Shown piece after piece: positions 48,001 through 53,994 of a stretch of 64,000 bases of DNA. Positions within the stretch are counted from its first letter, which is position 1. Each line of letters opens with the position of its first letter. A model generated the notes under the pieces. It did no database searches and was not told the DNA's origin. It worked only from the letters and a program-made list of their open reading frames with translations. Both the position numbers and the translations under genes were made by a program. The DNA lies in contig NC_087079.1 of assembly GCF_026151205.1 (NCBI RefSeq), forward strand, positions 10,468,635 through 10,532,634, read 5' to 3'. The DNA comes from Bolinopsis microptera. Lineage: Eukaryota > Ctenophora > Tentaculata > Lobata > Bolinopsidae.

Positions 48001-50034
48001 ATTTGGTAATGAAAGTATGTCATGTGCAGGGAACTCTTACAAAATGCTGTTGCTATTTGCAAGCTGTAATTTAACCACTCAACAAGAAAGAGAGATATCC
48101 AATATTTGAAATTGTCCAACGTCCATGTCAGTAGTTCTGTAAAACAATGTTTGATAACTGGTCCAGTTAAACTGGTCCACAATTTATTACACTGACAGGC
48201 AGGTTCTCTCATTGTGACAACCTACTGAAGTAGCTGTCAACGTACCTTATCACAATTCACACCACCCCTACGTATCTTGTTCACAAACAAGTGGTACTGA
48301 CCTGTGTATAATCGTCCCAATAAAATAAGAACTCTGGCCATCAGTTAAAACCAGCGATAATCCCCGTCTCAAACTAACAGTGTGTTTCACCCCAAACTAA
48401 CAGTGTGTTTCACCCCACTAACAGTGTGTTTCACCCCAGGACGTGTGCAGTAACCTACAGTGCAGCTATCTCCTAAAAACCCGGCAGCAGAGCACGCTGG
48501 AAGTTGTACGGGAGCACTGCGCTATGTTTCTGCGTGTACGTGACTACATACGCGACCGTCCCGAACTGATAGCCGTCACTCTAGAACCACTGTTGTTAGA
48601 AGATAGATGGAGGGGACTTTGGAATGTGCTATCAGGTTTGTTCTTTCAAGAGGAATTCGCAGCAAAAACCGTATTTTAAATATCAGCGATCATTCGTATA
48701 ATTTTTTATATAATGACAAACTTGCTCTGCTCTAACATGTAGAAAACATTTTATATTATTTAAACCTCCCTCTAACACCACCACCACCTCAACAGAGGAC
48801 AAGTTCTGCACGATAACATACGACAAACTCTACTCAAAACTCTCCTCCCACTATGGTCACATGTTGCAAGATACCCCTGACGAGATGTTCAAGTACATGA
48901 TACAGTGTATTACTGACAGTGTTAATTCTAAGTACAATGATGTTAACACCGCCACTGTTTGCCAGGTTTGTTTGTTTGTTTGTTTGTTTTTCCGCGTGTA
49001 TGTCCTACGTACGTCTGTTTGTTTTTCAAGTGTTTGTATTGTCATAAGGTATATTTCAAGCGACACTAAAACGCTTCAACGATCTAAGCATAAATGTTTT
49101 AGAGTTTTTAAATTCCCATTTTGTTTTGACTATACAATCCATCTAGTAATCAAATATTTTCTAATAAACATATAATTACAGGTTATACGATATTTCAAAG
49201 AACGCTCTACAAATGGAGTTGGTCGATTCATCAGACAATTCTCCCAAGAATACGGTATTGTACACGGTCTCAGGGCCCACTTGCTCAGAGACAGAGAGGA
49301 TGCCGTTCAGAGGTTCCAGAATTTGTCAGTCAGCGGCACCAAGTTCCGTATAGCCATGTGCATGTTGGGAAGCTCCCGATCAGAAGCAGTTGCTCTTACA
49401 AGTTCCACTTTTACTGAAGTCAAGAACTCTGAGAGTATGAGACAACTGGTAAGTTTTATTTTTATTATTTTTGTTGCAAATAATTTTTGTTTAGTCTTAA
49501 ACTAATTTCTTTTCTCCAACTTCCTCCTCATTTCAAGTATTTAAACATGTTTCACGAAGTTAAATCTCTTATTTTCAGGCAAACCATGAATGCTGCAAAG
49601 GACTAGAGGACGTGTCGCCCTACATTCGCCACTGCGCGTGTCTAGCTATAGACATGTTGAATGTTACCGACAGTGTCCAGCTACTTCAGAGGATAGCTGG
49701 TGTTGATCTCAGTCACATCAGACACGCCGCTGTCAAGGTTCTCGAGCGATGGGGTGAGCCACTTTCACTTTCACTTTCACTTTTGCTAGCTAATATTGTT
49801 CACTTTTCTATTTTAGAAATTTTGTTGTATTTCGCAAATTACTTTCACTTTTTAAATGATAAACTATAACTCAATCGTTTGGTTTGTTAGTAACAATGAT
49901 TTTCACCAGGACTGAAAGAAGACCCCCTAAAAGAAGGAGTACACCCTTACCTCTCCGTCAAATTAGACCCCGACCTTCGTACAGAGGACGTGTTACACTT
50001 CTCTCTAAAGATCCCTACCACTACCACTCTCTAA
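9136..50034 (+). CDS. RIPOR: RIPOR (FAM65) family Rho-interacting polarity regulator, 19 exons
   Basis: Exons: 9136-9266, 9421-9474, 10420-10517, 13431-13528, 19629-19692, 21048-21091, 29773-29856, 30569-30616, 30801-30887, 39422-39643, 39813-39930, 40538-40662, 40846-40940, 41054-41306, 48440-48635, 48796-48965, 49182-49448, 49579-49753, 49910-50034. All junctions are GT-AG, phases agree, and the sum is 2454 nt (817 aa). The N-terminal part aligns by eye with vertebrate RIPOR proteins: [18 protein letters not shown] (exon 1), then [10 protein letters not shown] and [14 protein letters not shown] (exons 5-6), where vertebrates have LGEFHLRMKGLAGFARLC, then a C2-like region ending in [14 protein letters not shown]. 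Exons 11-14 encode a Ser-rich, basic linker and exons 15-19 a helical repeat (armadillo-like) C-terminus. Vertebrate RIPORs bind RhoA/RhoC and control polarity; that role is inferred here. The product is shorter than vertebrate forms (about 1000-1200 aa). The start is the first in-frame ATG of the first recognisable exon; a further 5' exon cannot be excluded. Confidence 0.88.
10518..13430 (+). other. RIPOR intron 3
   Basis: About 2.9 kb without a supported gene. It contains one member of a dispersed repeat (11265-11329) and E-box (CACGTG) and inverted CCAAT motifs around 12490-12570. The rest is unremarkable AT-rich intron. Confidence 0.6.
11265..11329 (-). repeat. Dispersed ~65-bp repeat, copy 1 (inverted relative to copy 2)
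   Basis: This segment is the reverse complement of 18851-18915 with about three mismatches by eye (core ATGGGGACTTGCCACCCCAT on the minus strand). The two copies lie in different introns of the same gene. Confidence 0.8.
13760..13851. repeat. 23-bp tandem repeat, 4 units
   Basis: Four consecutive units of ATTGTAACATGCCCCACAT plus AAAG, with one or two substitutions. There are no spacers, so this is a minisatellite and not a CRISPR-like array. Confidence 0.9.
15973..16195. repeat. (CCT)n polypyrimidine microsatellite, ~220 bp
   Basis: A nearly pure CTC/CCT trinucleotide run with occasional CAT, CAC and TTC interruptions. It reads as poly-Leu, poly-Glu or poly-Arg in different frames, none of which is a gene. 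The mirror-symmetric purine/pyrimidine tract could form triplex (H-DNA) structure. Confidence 0.97.
18672..18820. mobile_element. 149-bp hAT-like MITE
   Basis: Terminal inverted repeats begin CAGGGACAAAAGGA on the left and end TCCTTTCGTCCCTG on the right. They are flanked by a perfect 8-bp direct repeat GGACACAG (18664-18671 and 18821-18828). The CAGGG termini and the 8-bp duplication are the hallmarks of hAT elements. The interior has several ATCGCGAT-type palindromes and no coding capacity. The perfect duplication suggests a fairly recent insertion. Confidence 0.9.
18851..18915 (+). repeat. Dispersed ~65-bp repeat, copy 2
   Basis: Reverse complement of 11265-11329. It begins about 20 bp beyond the right target duplication of the MITE. 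It is followed by CCTCAATAAATGTAA, a string that also starts each unit of the tandem acceptor repeat near 39220. Confidence 0.75.
19693..21047 (+). other. RIPOR intron 5
   Basis: About 1.35 kb of AT-rich intron with a short CA run near 20240. I see no gene or mobile element in it. Confidence 0.5.
24130..24440 (+). repeat. Divergent tandem duplication in intron 6
   Basis: The segment around 24134-24215 (GGGTTTTATTTCAAAGG, then GGCGTCAATTCTA, then GGTATAAGAAAA) recurs in weaker form at about 24356-24430 with the same order of blocks. An ORF of 123 codons overlaps the first copy but is not conserved in the second, so I do not call a gene. Confidence 0.5.
27877..27908. repeat. Perfect 32-bp palindrome
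   Basis: The arms ATCATTATCTCATTAT and ATAATGAGATAATGAT are exact reverse complements with no spacer. It could extrude as a cruciform. Confidence 0.95.
31298..32371 (-). CDS. Intronless SAM-dependent methyltransferase, Rv2258c-like
   Basis: A single open frame of 357 codons, ATG to stop, antisense inside RIPOR intron 9. Residues about 1-95 look like a winged-helix dimerisation domain ([20 protein letters not shown]). Residues about 160-290 form a class I Rossmann methyltransferase fold with motif [21 protein letters not shown], an acidic residue after the second strand (FTSFDID), and [16 protein letters not shown] as the motif IV region. This architecture matches the bacterial Rv2258c-type family and its scattered invertebrate relatives; the substrate is unknown. 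Lack of introns within a much-spliced host gene suggests retroposition or lateral acquisition. Its first ~17 codons and upstream flank are duplicated at 37298-37840. Confidence 0.85.
   Translation of the reverse strand: MDKLAPLLVGAHAGSAIIAGHYAGLWATLHEHPDRKWTIPELCDAADCKERWVREWVGVLASAGVLTLEEGMIVSCDSDVATTLLPSSEVLHFFTSLEFTMDKEPEIGACFKKGGPLGVGYNQYPNFQDWMAGWSHCRNENQNFPEGYMKMVGDGVHEALEKGIKVLEPGCGRGRHAMGVAKRYPNSSFTSFDIDEEAIELNKVEAEKLGIENIDFVTGDFCNLKPEWTNNFDYVMIFDCMHDLPHPALAMKGLKGVLKDNGIVTMLDIDTSTDMVAQTKKPITAVLYNISLHHCMSVSLSSGGVGLGACWGVELAQQMLGEAGWGEGEIRVITKDIPNHAVYVMTKGKGLEGNGLH
32762..33658 (+). CDS. LINE ORF1-like RNA-binding protein, intact stand-alone copy
   Basis: Open frame of 298 codons from the ATG at 32762; the frame is open further upstream without an ATG. 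Residues about 75-150 are a predicted coiled coil ([19 protein letters not shown]). Then comes an RRM-like region starting [19 protein letters not shown], and a C-terminal block [19 protein letters not shown] followed by basic residues. This order is that of ORF1 proteins of CR1/L2-type LINEs. No endonuclease or RT follows it. The duplicate locus near 37610 lacks this 1.4-kb segment, so it is an insertion. A piece lacking its 3' part is odd for a LINE and leaves open a retroposed ORF1 transcript or a domesticated gene. Confidence 0.7.
   Translation: MADDPTLTRSQELIKEFNYDQQEDVEGCVARWSIQLEKDLHIDYREIDYESREKIKTKDKLTLSGWIVDAVDLVRRQSSQMYLLKEIIECFKTEALADKEKVIRLQGQLLMQKDEQLQLLKTSVEETVQTTVESGIQNYSAAVQQNSASGTVCNSKILKKVMKSVAAEEDRSKNLIVFGLKEEEEEQLPALVTAVLEEIGEKPHFEATRVGWKRPGSTAIRPVKITVPSSTAVHQILMKTGRLRETHKDVWICPDRSSEERATRKHLVTDLKKKRAEQTHLDHYIRYGKVCSRDKKSS
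34232..36140 (-). mobile_element. 5'-truncated CR1/L2-like LINE with target duplication
   Basis: The 3' end is an ATT-type microsatellite (34224-34244 on the plus strand) preceded in element sense by GGCCATGTGGCCATAATCC. The insertion is flanked by TCAATAATAAT at 34221-34231 and 36141-36151. The empty site is visible in duplicate unit B at about 37832-37845 (GATGAAATTAATAATAATATCC). The 5' end lies just upstream of the RT domain, so endonuclease and ORF1 are missing. Confidence 0.88.
34405..36125 (-). CDS. LINE reverse transcriptase, RT domain intact, endonuclease missing
   Basis: A long open frame (up to 602 codons; the first ~30 derive from flanking DNA). RT blocks appear in order: [87 protein letters not shown], then the catalytic FADD in [10 protein letters not shown], and the thumb block [18 protein letters not shown]. 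The C-terminal part contains YNKxP-like [13 protein letters not shown]. The clade is CR1/L2-like by its motifs. There are no stops in the RT region, which with the clear target duplication indicates a young but 5'-truncated copy that cannot move by itself. Confidence 0.88.
36281..37099. mobile_element. 819-bp non-autonomous DNA transposon, 8-bp target duplication
   Basis: It begins CCCATATCCACA and ends TGTGGATATGGG, an exact 12-bp terminal inverted repeat. It is flanked by TACTCTGT at 36273-36280 and 37100-37107, while unit A shows the empty site CTTACTCTGTTGAACC near 30456. AAATTTCCTC is repeated near both ends (about 36300, 36945, 37010, 37031, 37050), as expected of subterminal transposase-binding repeats. 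The 8-bp duplication suggests a hAT-like group, though the CCCAT terminus is not the usual CAGGG. No transposase is present. Confidence 0.85.
36470..36890. repeat. Internal tandem array, alternating ~112/91-bp units
   Basis: The string AACTGGATTATATG (once AACTGCATTATATG) recurs at about 36487, 36599, 36690 and 36801, with AATATTTTAAGGGGGC blocks between. Spacing alternates near 112, 91 and 111, so the array is a ~203-bp dimer repeated twice. GC-rich hairpins (GGGGGCGCAGCCCCC) sit at the unit joints. It lies wholly inside the 819-bp transposon. Confidence 0.8.
37298..37363 (-). pseudogene. Truncated duplicate of the methyltransferase N-terminus
   Basis: The sequence matches codons 1 to about 17 of the methyltransferase at 31298-32371, including the start codon at 37361-37363 and the residues LLVGAHA. 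Upstream DNA also matches for about 230 bp, so the promoter-proximal region is duplicated too. Beyond the fragment the sequence jumps to the 3' flank, so about 1.2 kb of the gene has been lost. Confidence 0.8.
37904..39217. other. Rest of RIPOR intron 9, no gene seen
   Basis: About 1.3 kb, mostly AT-rich. Around 38510-38600 lies a diverged, inverted relative of 6955-7040. A small stem (GTGCC TTC GGCAC with GACTC/GAGTC outside) lies near 38927-38955. I find no ORF that I can support. Confidence 0.5.
39218..39431 (+). repeat. Four tandem copies of a 3' splice site, 54-bp unit
   Basis: The unit CTCTTCCTCAATAAATGTAA, then CAACGAATCCTCCTATTTCAG, then AACATTATTGTTG, occurs four times, the last running into RIPOR exon 10 (starting 39422). 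Every copy contains the polypyrimidine tract, the AG acceptor and the first 15 bases of the exon. In the RIPOR frame, use of any upstream acceptor gives an early stop (ALPQ, then TAA), so only the last acceptor yields a full product. Confidence 0.9.
39689..39801 (+). promoter_or_regulatory. Tandem array of UACUAAC branch-site motifs, 29-bp unit
   Basis: TACTAAC occurs at 39697, 39726, 39755 and 39784, within four copies of a 29-bp unit (TAATTATTACTAACAGTTCT plus AATGTATGC). The last is about 22 bases upstream of the acceptor AG at 39811-39812 of exon 11, which is normal branch-point spacing. TACTAAC is the strongest known U2 pairing motif. Confidence 0.8.
41360..42966. repeat. Partial tandem duplication of the Ser-Gly gene (upstream unit)
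   Basis: The 3' flank (41360-41758) and C-terminal coding part match 42967-44000. Flanking DNA has many differences and indels by eye, whereas the Cys-rich coding part differs at only about a dozen positions over ~640 bases. The join at about 42966 falls in the Ser-Gly repeat. Confidence 0.85.
41759..42992 (-). pseudogene. Truncated copy of the Ser-Gly/Cys-rich secreted protein gene
   Basis: Carries the complete Cys-rich C-terminal domain ([16 protein letters not shown] onward) and a Ser-Gly/Ser-Ala-rich linker, but has no signal peptide and no N-terminal domains. The linker is split between two frames (42992-42591 and 42637-41759) by one extra T at about 42617 relative to neighbouring repeat units. 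The preserved C-terminal domain could still serve as an alternative 3' exon or as a donor for gene conversion. No AATAAA is seen at the position used by the intact paralogue. I consider it most likely a pseudogene. Confidence 0.7.
43242..43247 (-). terminator. Polyadenylation signal AATAAA for the Ser-Gly gene
   Basis: TTTATT on the plus strand, i.e. AATAAA in gene sense, about 95 bases after the stop of the 748-residue gene. The truncated duplicate lacks it at the equivalent place. Confidence 0.5.
43341..45587 (-). CDS. Secreted protein: two N-terminal repeats, Ser-Gly linker, Cys-rich domain
   Basis: A single open frame of 748 residues with a signal peptide (about residues 1-19: Leu/Val-rich, ending VIAA). 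Two copies of an unrecognised domain follow (about 25-190 and 215-385), each with a W, then DDILN/HDVLN...C, Y...PC.G...QxW, LSCNGE..YE, a further C and P.D.....NM.G..YR. Residues about 392-513 are almost pure Ser-Gly repeats with scattered acidic and Pro residues; next comes an acidic stretch ([14 protein letters not shown]) and a C-terminal domain with [16 protein letters not shown] and about seven later Cys. Long Ser-Gly runs beside acidic residues are known glycosaminoglycan attachment sites, so a matrix or cuticle proteoglycan is possible, but this is inference. Antisense inside RIPOR intron 14; no intron needed. Confidence 0.8.
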   Translation of the reverse strand: MKGLVPVLGLLTCLPVIAAYYDIVNNAVSEPQISPWLLIESLFEQVDVSMTDSILELKTTNLGPHSMYMYIQLFSRNVPVGMSHIMWSADRKDSGDDILNINCDNEYLSYKTRPCNGATGQIWGWDISSDKITLSCNGEMMYERRVGVEDKKACRELVTVPVDKVELLGMRMAHYRIVPRAAALSYIIPTDVPAFFTSTTKVPPVPLVGRIFNGGESSVGQWTRINSDFEMVKFDLEQNALEIKTTRPENPDNRPFSMAGAIIDKSYAVLLSFFDDRSPVTSTPFMWSTIKTKTGHDVLNGPCAPKRFGKYESEPCDGEKDQVWSLHIDSERFSLSCNGEPLYEYFMERSAPADCRRLATIPGDALRFQNMDGFYYRSVSKSEELLLPELPEISSGLSSSSGWGSSSGSDSGSGSSSGSNSSSGSGSGSGSGSGSSPSSGSGSSSGSGSNSDSSSNPGSGSGSSSSSDLSSGTGFGSSSGSSSGPSSGSGSSSGSGSESGSRSGSSSGSSSSSGSDSSSGNKIERIPREDEDYERNPNETEDIQYDEGRSYLNTCNCWTRECNYCSDLECAVKHDMTTSHQVISVTSQVDRTVLNSIVLYDKEGVQLGKFQWNQKGIYLTGCVACRTPRRLVKQQPNGNKQYEWVFSLTNRVVVLEVVSRCGSGVFSEIYTSKLIGECAEHYSEVHYFSFYKMGCQNIFFPADDMVLGRKMTPTCGGACEGVIPPPKPDLPPKPEWSCVQQGNFTCEY
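46388..47578 (-). CDS. Paralogue of the secreted Cys-rich protein, without Ser-Gly linker
   Basis: A single open frame of 396 residues. Residues 1-16 form a strong signal peptide ([16 protein letters not shown]). One copy of the N-terminal domain follows (about 20-178, with [28 protein letters not shown] and NMEGFAYRA). A short acidic linker (about 180-226) has imperfect repeats of the type RADVENLT, and the Cys-rich domain runs from residue 229 ([16 protein letters not shown]) to the end. Potential N-glycosylation sites (NLT) occur in the linker. The stretch encoding the start of the Cys-rich domain is almost identical in DNA to the neighbouring paralogue while the rest is clearly diverged, which suggests gene conversion. 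Function unknown. Confidence 0.8.
   Translation of the reverse strand: MFLILVLLLLLHGETAKIESSFLHWTQIRSGTERVRFPLRDAILQIRSVRGSTSGEVTRTAMSMRLFNGETALNQHPLTWNTVKSKNGVDVLNGACSDSASYMGNPCNGYQVQEWAWVFTSDTILLTCDSGIQYMRQVGVQDSESCKMLGSGPVDTLEFTNMEGFAYRAFPIHGVIKDEGSEREPRSEIRENEEERFPRADLSNLIKTDVENLTRADVENLTVDAQNLPTCNCWTRECNYCSDLECAVKHDMTTSHHVISVTSQVDRTVLNSIVLYNKEGVQLGKFQWYLRGIFLTGCVGCRTPRQIRRLVNSNKGASNWEVSLNSGVLQLRVRGGTEEGDHVYQQILKGECGKHYSEVSYFSFYNMGCDNSFTPTSEMLVGSKVSDSCGGICSAM
48368..48439 (+). promoter_or_regulatory. Tandem triplicated intron 3' end before RIPOR exon 15
   Basis: The block CTAACAGTGTGTTTCACCCCA occurs three times (about 20-23 bp period), each with a CTAAC branch-like motif and a short pyrimidine tract. 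Only the last is followed directly by the AG used at 48439. The preceding copies end CCCCAAA or CCCCACT and lack a usable AG at that point. Confidence 0.75.
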
Positions 50035-50240
50035 ATACCTCTTATATTTCGTGACGTCACTATCCTTATCATGACGTCACTCCCCATCACGTGACGTCAT
50101 ACTTTATTTCGCGGCGTCGATCACTCGAGATCCCTTGAGCGATGATCCGCCACCTTGTTGCCTTCATGTGCTATACCTGCACGTTTTATTTTCATACTCG
50201 AACTAGAACTTATATTTTAAATAACTTAATAAATGTTGCA
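50035..50240 (+). terminator. RIPOR 3' UTR and polyadenylation signal
   Basis: AATAAA at 50229-50234 lies about 195 bases after the TAA stop at 50032-50034. The UTR contains three perfect TGACGTCA palindromes (50052-50059, 50072-50079, 50092-50099), each 20 bp apart. Confidence 0.75.
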
Positions 50241-51185
50241 ACCAAACGAAAAACGTGTTGGTGAATTGTATACAGACTTGTTATACGTGTTTAATGTTTT
50301 CGCGGGTTTTATCGTTGTTTACACAAACTGTAACTTGGCTGAAAAAGGTCGAGTTGATTTCTTTTTCTATTCTCTTTTTATTTGATAATATTGAGCTCGT
50401 GAACTGGTTCAAGCTGAGGAATGTGCAGATTTAAATGTAGATTTATTATGTGACAACTGATAAGAGTGCTTGGAATTTGTTTTGTGGTTATAAAGATCGC
50501 ACCGCGCTGGATGCTTTAAGTAACGAGCGAGACCACTCTCAGTTGTCAGGGGACAAGTTGTATGATGACGTCACAATTCGTTGATATCATTGTATGAATT
50601 ACGAGATGTTACTATTATTTGTGCGATACTGTTACAAATGCTATATCGCCATGACCAATGGCTGATGTCTGCAGGTGTATTCCATCGGATAAAACTACCG
50701 GATATAAACTAACGATGATATTCATACTGTAAATGCTGTTTGGGTGATCAGCATTGCTGTTTCAAATGTTTTTAGATTTGAACAACCATCCCCATCGTCT
50801 GTGTTCGCAGATTTTCTTGCGACGAATGGTATTAATATTTATTTCTATCAAGATTATATCATATTTTAAAGACTTACGCGTAAAGATGGCTCAAGAGTCA
50901 ACGACAATTAATTTTGTGCCTGGAATTGATTTGCACGACGAGCTGACTGACTGTCGCCTTGTATTGGTATTTTCCATGTTAAATGTTAAGATGTTAATGT
51001 TCCAGTTCACTCCTGAGCTCTTAAGTCCAAAACAATGAACTTTAATATAACGTCGATGTATTGGATTGTAAATAATTGGCAATAAATATCAATATTTATT
51101 ATTTTCAGACAAAAAAGTTTATGATTTGTTGTTTCACATAGCCATGTGCCTACGCGTACTGCGTGACGCGCTTGTTTCACAAGTA
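50241..51185. other. Intergenic stretch downstream of RIPOR
   Basis: About 0.95 kb with no ORF, repeat or RNA gene that I can support. Confidence 0.5.
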
Positions 51186-51226
51186 GTCGCGCGCTACTGC
51201 AAGCGAGAGGGCTCTGGTTAGAGCAA
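51186..51226 (+). repeat. 41-bp exact repeat shared with 6665-6705
   Basis: The string starting GTCGCGCGCTACTGCAAGCG and ending GGTTAGAGCAA is identical at both sites, 44 kb apart. Flanks differ. It is probably the conserved end of a mobile repeat that I do not recognise. Confidence 0.85.
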
Positions 51227-51572
51227 ATTTGTTGTAGTAGTAGCAAAATCTAATATAAGGGGGGAGCCGGGAGGTCCAGCCTGGATTTTTTTGAAATCGT
51301 TTCCGATAATAGCAGTTGGCCAACAAACTTTTAAGAGGGTCCCGGACCCCAATCGCCCATTGGTTTTTTGGCCCAATTATGCCAAATCACCTCAATGCTC
51401 AACATGCCCTGTGCCCAAAACCCAGATCTTCATTCTAGCTGTTTACGAACAGAGAAAGACCCAGATCACTAGGTAACCGATTTCGAGAATGTTGCATTGC
51501 ATGTCGGACTTGCTATGGGCGCGGGCGCCTCAAAATCTGAGTTCATGACCATTGACCACCAGCATGGCCATC

Positions 51573-51638
51573 TTAACGGGTGATACTCGTCGAGTCCAAC
51601 TGTACTCGGCGCGCGTCCTGGTAGGGTATAAACCTAGA
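51573..51638 (+). repeat. Mini-element, copy 1 (66 bp, internally shortened)
   Basis: Begins TTAACGGGTGATACTCG and ends with the hairpin-like GGTAGGGTATAAACCTAGAA. Compared with the other copies it lacks the AT-rich loop between ACTCGT and CGAGT. No clear flanking duplication. Confidence 0.75.
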
Positions 51639-51798
51639 ATTTTTATCCATTAAATTATACATATATCATCACAACTGACAACAATGAACAATAACACCAC
51701 CCTGTCAACAACAAAGTCAACAGACTGAATCAGGAAACTTGGTTAACTAATGGCCCAAGACACACCAAACTGACACTCGGCCACAAGCACGCCAACAT

Positions 51799-51884
51799 TT
51801 AACGGGTGATACTCGTAAAATATCTGTTTCATACCGTCGACGAGTCCAACTCGGCGCGCGTCCTGGTAGGTTATAAACCTACAA
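51799..51884 (+). repeat. Mini-element, copy 2 (86 bp)
   Basis: Begins TTAACGGGTGATACTCGT and ends GGTTATAAACCTACAA. Flanked by GCCAACAT and GCCAATTA, an imperfect 8-bp duplication within the LINE codons HAN. ACTCGT can pair with ACGAGT across the AT-rich loop, and GTAGGTT with AACCTAC at the 3' end. Confidence 0.8.
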
Positions 51885-52056
51885 GCCAATTACATCATAT
51901 CCAAAAACCTCAACACTACACTCAGCAACAACAGACAAGATTACAGAACTGCAGATCATCTCATCACGGGTCACTGCGGCTAATTAAACAAACACCTTCA
52001 CACCATTTGCAAATCAAACACCAGTGCTTGCCCTATGTGCGGCGATGGAGAGGAAA

Positions 52057-52150
52057 TTAACGGGTGATACTCGTAAAATATTTGTTCCATATATTAGGAC
52101 CGTCGACGAGTCCAACTCGGCGCGCGTCCTGGTAGGTTGTAAACCTACAA
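52057..52150 (+). repeat. Mini-element, copy 3 (94 bp) with 8-bp target duplication
   Basis: Same ends as copy 2. It is flanked by a perfect AGAGGAAA direct repeat (52049-52056 and 52151-52158), of which one copy restores the LINE reading GDGEETVSH. It is therefore a true insertion. No terminal inverted repeats, poly(A) or ORF. Confidence 0.85.
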
Positions 52151-52259
52151 AGAGGAAACTGTCTCACACTTCCTTGGACAGTGCATGTCCGGCTATCATG
52201 CCCAAATAAGAGGTCAATATTTCCAAAACTACTATTTCTCTATCAACGATATATTTGTT

Positions 52260-53994
52260 GTAGCGCGATGCACTACTGGGTCGCGCGCGCATCAAATAAT
52301 GCTTCTCGCAACCACAGATCGGCGAGATGCGAAGGATTGACATCGTGAATCAAATATATTTGACGATCACCACGATTGTCAATTTCGCAAACTGCACCAA
52401 ACTGCAAACGCTTAAATGTGCCGGAAGTGCTTGACGGATGTTACTCGTCTAAATTTCTTCGAAGTAGCGCGCGCCGCTTTCTTCTCGAAATGTTAGACGG
52501 GAGAGAAACGAAAGATCGAGCGCTTATTGCTTAGCGCAAACTTGACTTATATCGCGCGTTACCGCGAGCACATTACCATTTCTGCATCTTGTGACACTGT
52601 GACAGCACAGATACTGGACAGAGTTGATATGAAAGTAATCTGGTAAATTTGCCATGCATATCGATGGAATTTTTTATTATGTTAGCATTCAATAAATAGG
52701 CTTGGTTAATTTGAAGCGGTCTGTTGCAGAACAAGAATTCTAATACATTTCATCCCATCAAATTCAATAACTCAATACAGTCAATATAAGTATGCCATGG
52801 CCATTTGCCTATCACCGTTATCAACATGCACAACAGTTATAAGTTAAGTTTAATCATCCACGATCAATTACAAAAGCCAAATATGATAAATAACATATGA
52901 AATATAAACAGTAAAGAGTAAATTTCACACGTACAAACTACAAATACGAGACCCCAAAATACATACTTTCAGTGCAGCTATCACAGATAATGCTGAAAAA
53001 TTGCATATTACAAGCCGGGTTCACGGGCTTCCTGAAACATCGTATGTACATGCAACCCACTGTCATAGTTGTAATATATATATATTGGTCGAGGTAAATC
53101 CTATCATAATTGAAGGGTTGGGATTGTGTTCACATTTCACAGTTCAGTCACAAAATATTTGAAGGTTATTGTCTATCAAGTATTACATGTTGATGTAGCG
53201 TTAAAGTAGAAGGAATGTCCAATCGTTGATCTGTATACCATTTAACCAAGTTTGATGTCTTTCGTTTTTCATCATGAAGCATACTTTAGTCTGATCAAGC
53301 TGAATTTCTGATCTCCGGTTGCCAGTCGTTGCCTGCGCCCTGCAGTCGACCTGCAACAAAATCAGAATATTATTGATAGCACTAATAAGATTGAAGAGAA
53401 AAATTCGAATCCCTCTGTATCTCAGTAAAAAATTTGATGTTCAAATGTTTTAAAGTCATTCAAGGAACGGAATCTTCTTTAATTTATACATGCAATTTAT
53501 ACATTATACAATTTATACATACTTCAATAACTAAAACTTGTCTTAGTTTGAACAGCAGTCTGACTGAGGGCAAGAGCAGGTTATAGGGATTTCAGAGTTC
53601 AGACACTGAAACTCTAGGTACCTGAAAATAATAAATGTTACTCAACAAATCTTGCAGATATAGTTTAGAAACTAGACATGAAATACGGCCACAGAATTAT
53701 TGCCTCCTTTCTCACAATTTCTCTGGTACCATTATTGCTATGCAATATGCGACACAGTACATTGCGTCTTGAAGTCTCACTAGTGTATTAATTTTTTCTA
53801 ACATGTAAGACAGATTTAGAAATAATTGATTATGTTATTAATTAGATTTCAACGTGTAAGACTAGGGAAGAAGAGATGAAGGTAGGACTAAGATTGACAG
53901 CAACCATTTTGTAGATAGTTATTAGTTCTTTGCACACCATCAATTTGGCAGCAATGCAGATTCACAGGGTGATCCAAAACAACCCGGAAACTTA
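52260..53994. other. Intergenic stretch, no gene seen
   Basis: About 1.7 kb. CG-rich pieces at 52265-52560 (several GCGCGC runs and a GACGGATGTTACTCGTC string loosely like the start of the mini-element) look repeat-derived. The rest is AT-rich. A CAGGGTGATCCAAAA string at 53968 resembles a transposon terminus but has no partner in view. Confidence 0.4.

Larger units (their letters stand above)
41307..48439 (+). other. RIPOR intron 14, hosting the minus-strand secreted-protein cluster
   Basis: A 7.1-kb intron almost filled by three paralogous genes on the opposite strand (41759-47578). Stretches 45600-46385 and 47580-48365 hold no gene or repeat that I can support; they should contain the promoters of the second and third paralogues and the 3' end of the third. 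Confidence 0.7.
51640..52255 (+). pseudogene. LINE ORF2 C-terminal remnant split by two mini-elements
   Basis: When the two mini-elements are ignored, frames encode RLNQETWLTNGPRHTKLTLG, then DHLITGHCG, then LNKHLHTICKSNTSACPMCG, DGEETVSHFLGQC and YHAQIRGQYFQ. The pattern LxTGHxxLNxHLH followed by CPMCG...H...C is the tail of RNase H-bearing LINEs of the Jockey/I group. One in-frame stop is seen after GHCG. The RT itself is absent. This lineage differs from the CR1/L2-like LINEs elsewhere in the window. Confidence 0.7.

Noticed and set aside
51573-52150. Hammerhead ribozyme in the mini-elements
   Set aside because: GAGTCCAACTCGG followed by GCGCGTCCTGGTAGG resembles parts of schistosome-type hammerheads, but neither strand has the CUGANGA and GAAA core, so no active ribozyme can be claimed. 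A decayed relationship is not excluded.
53968-53992. Tc1/mariner-like terminus CAGGGTGATCCAAAA
   Set aside because: No matching inverted partner, TA duplication or transposase remnant found in the window.
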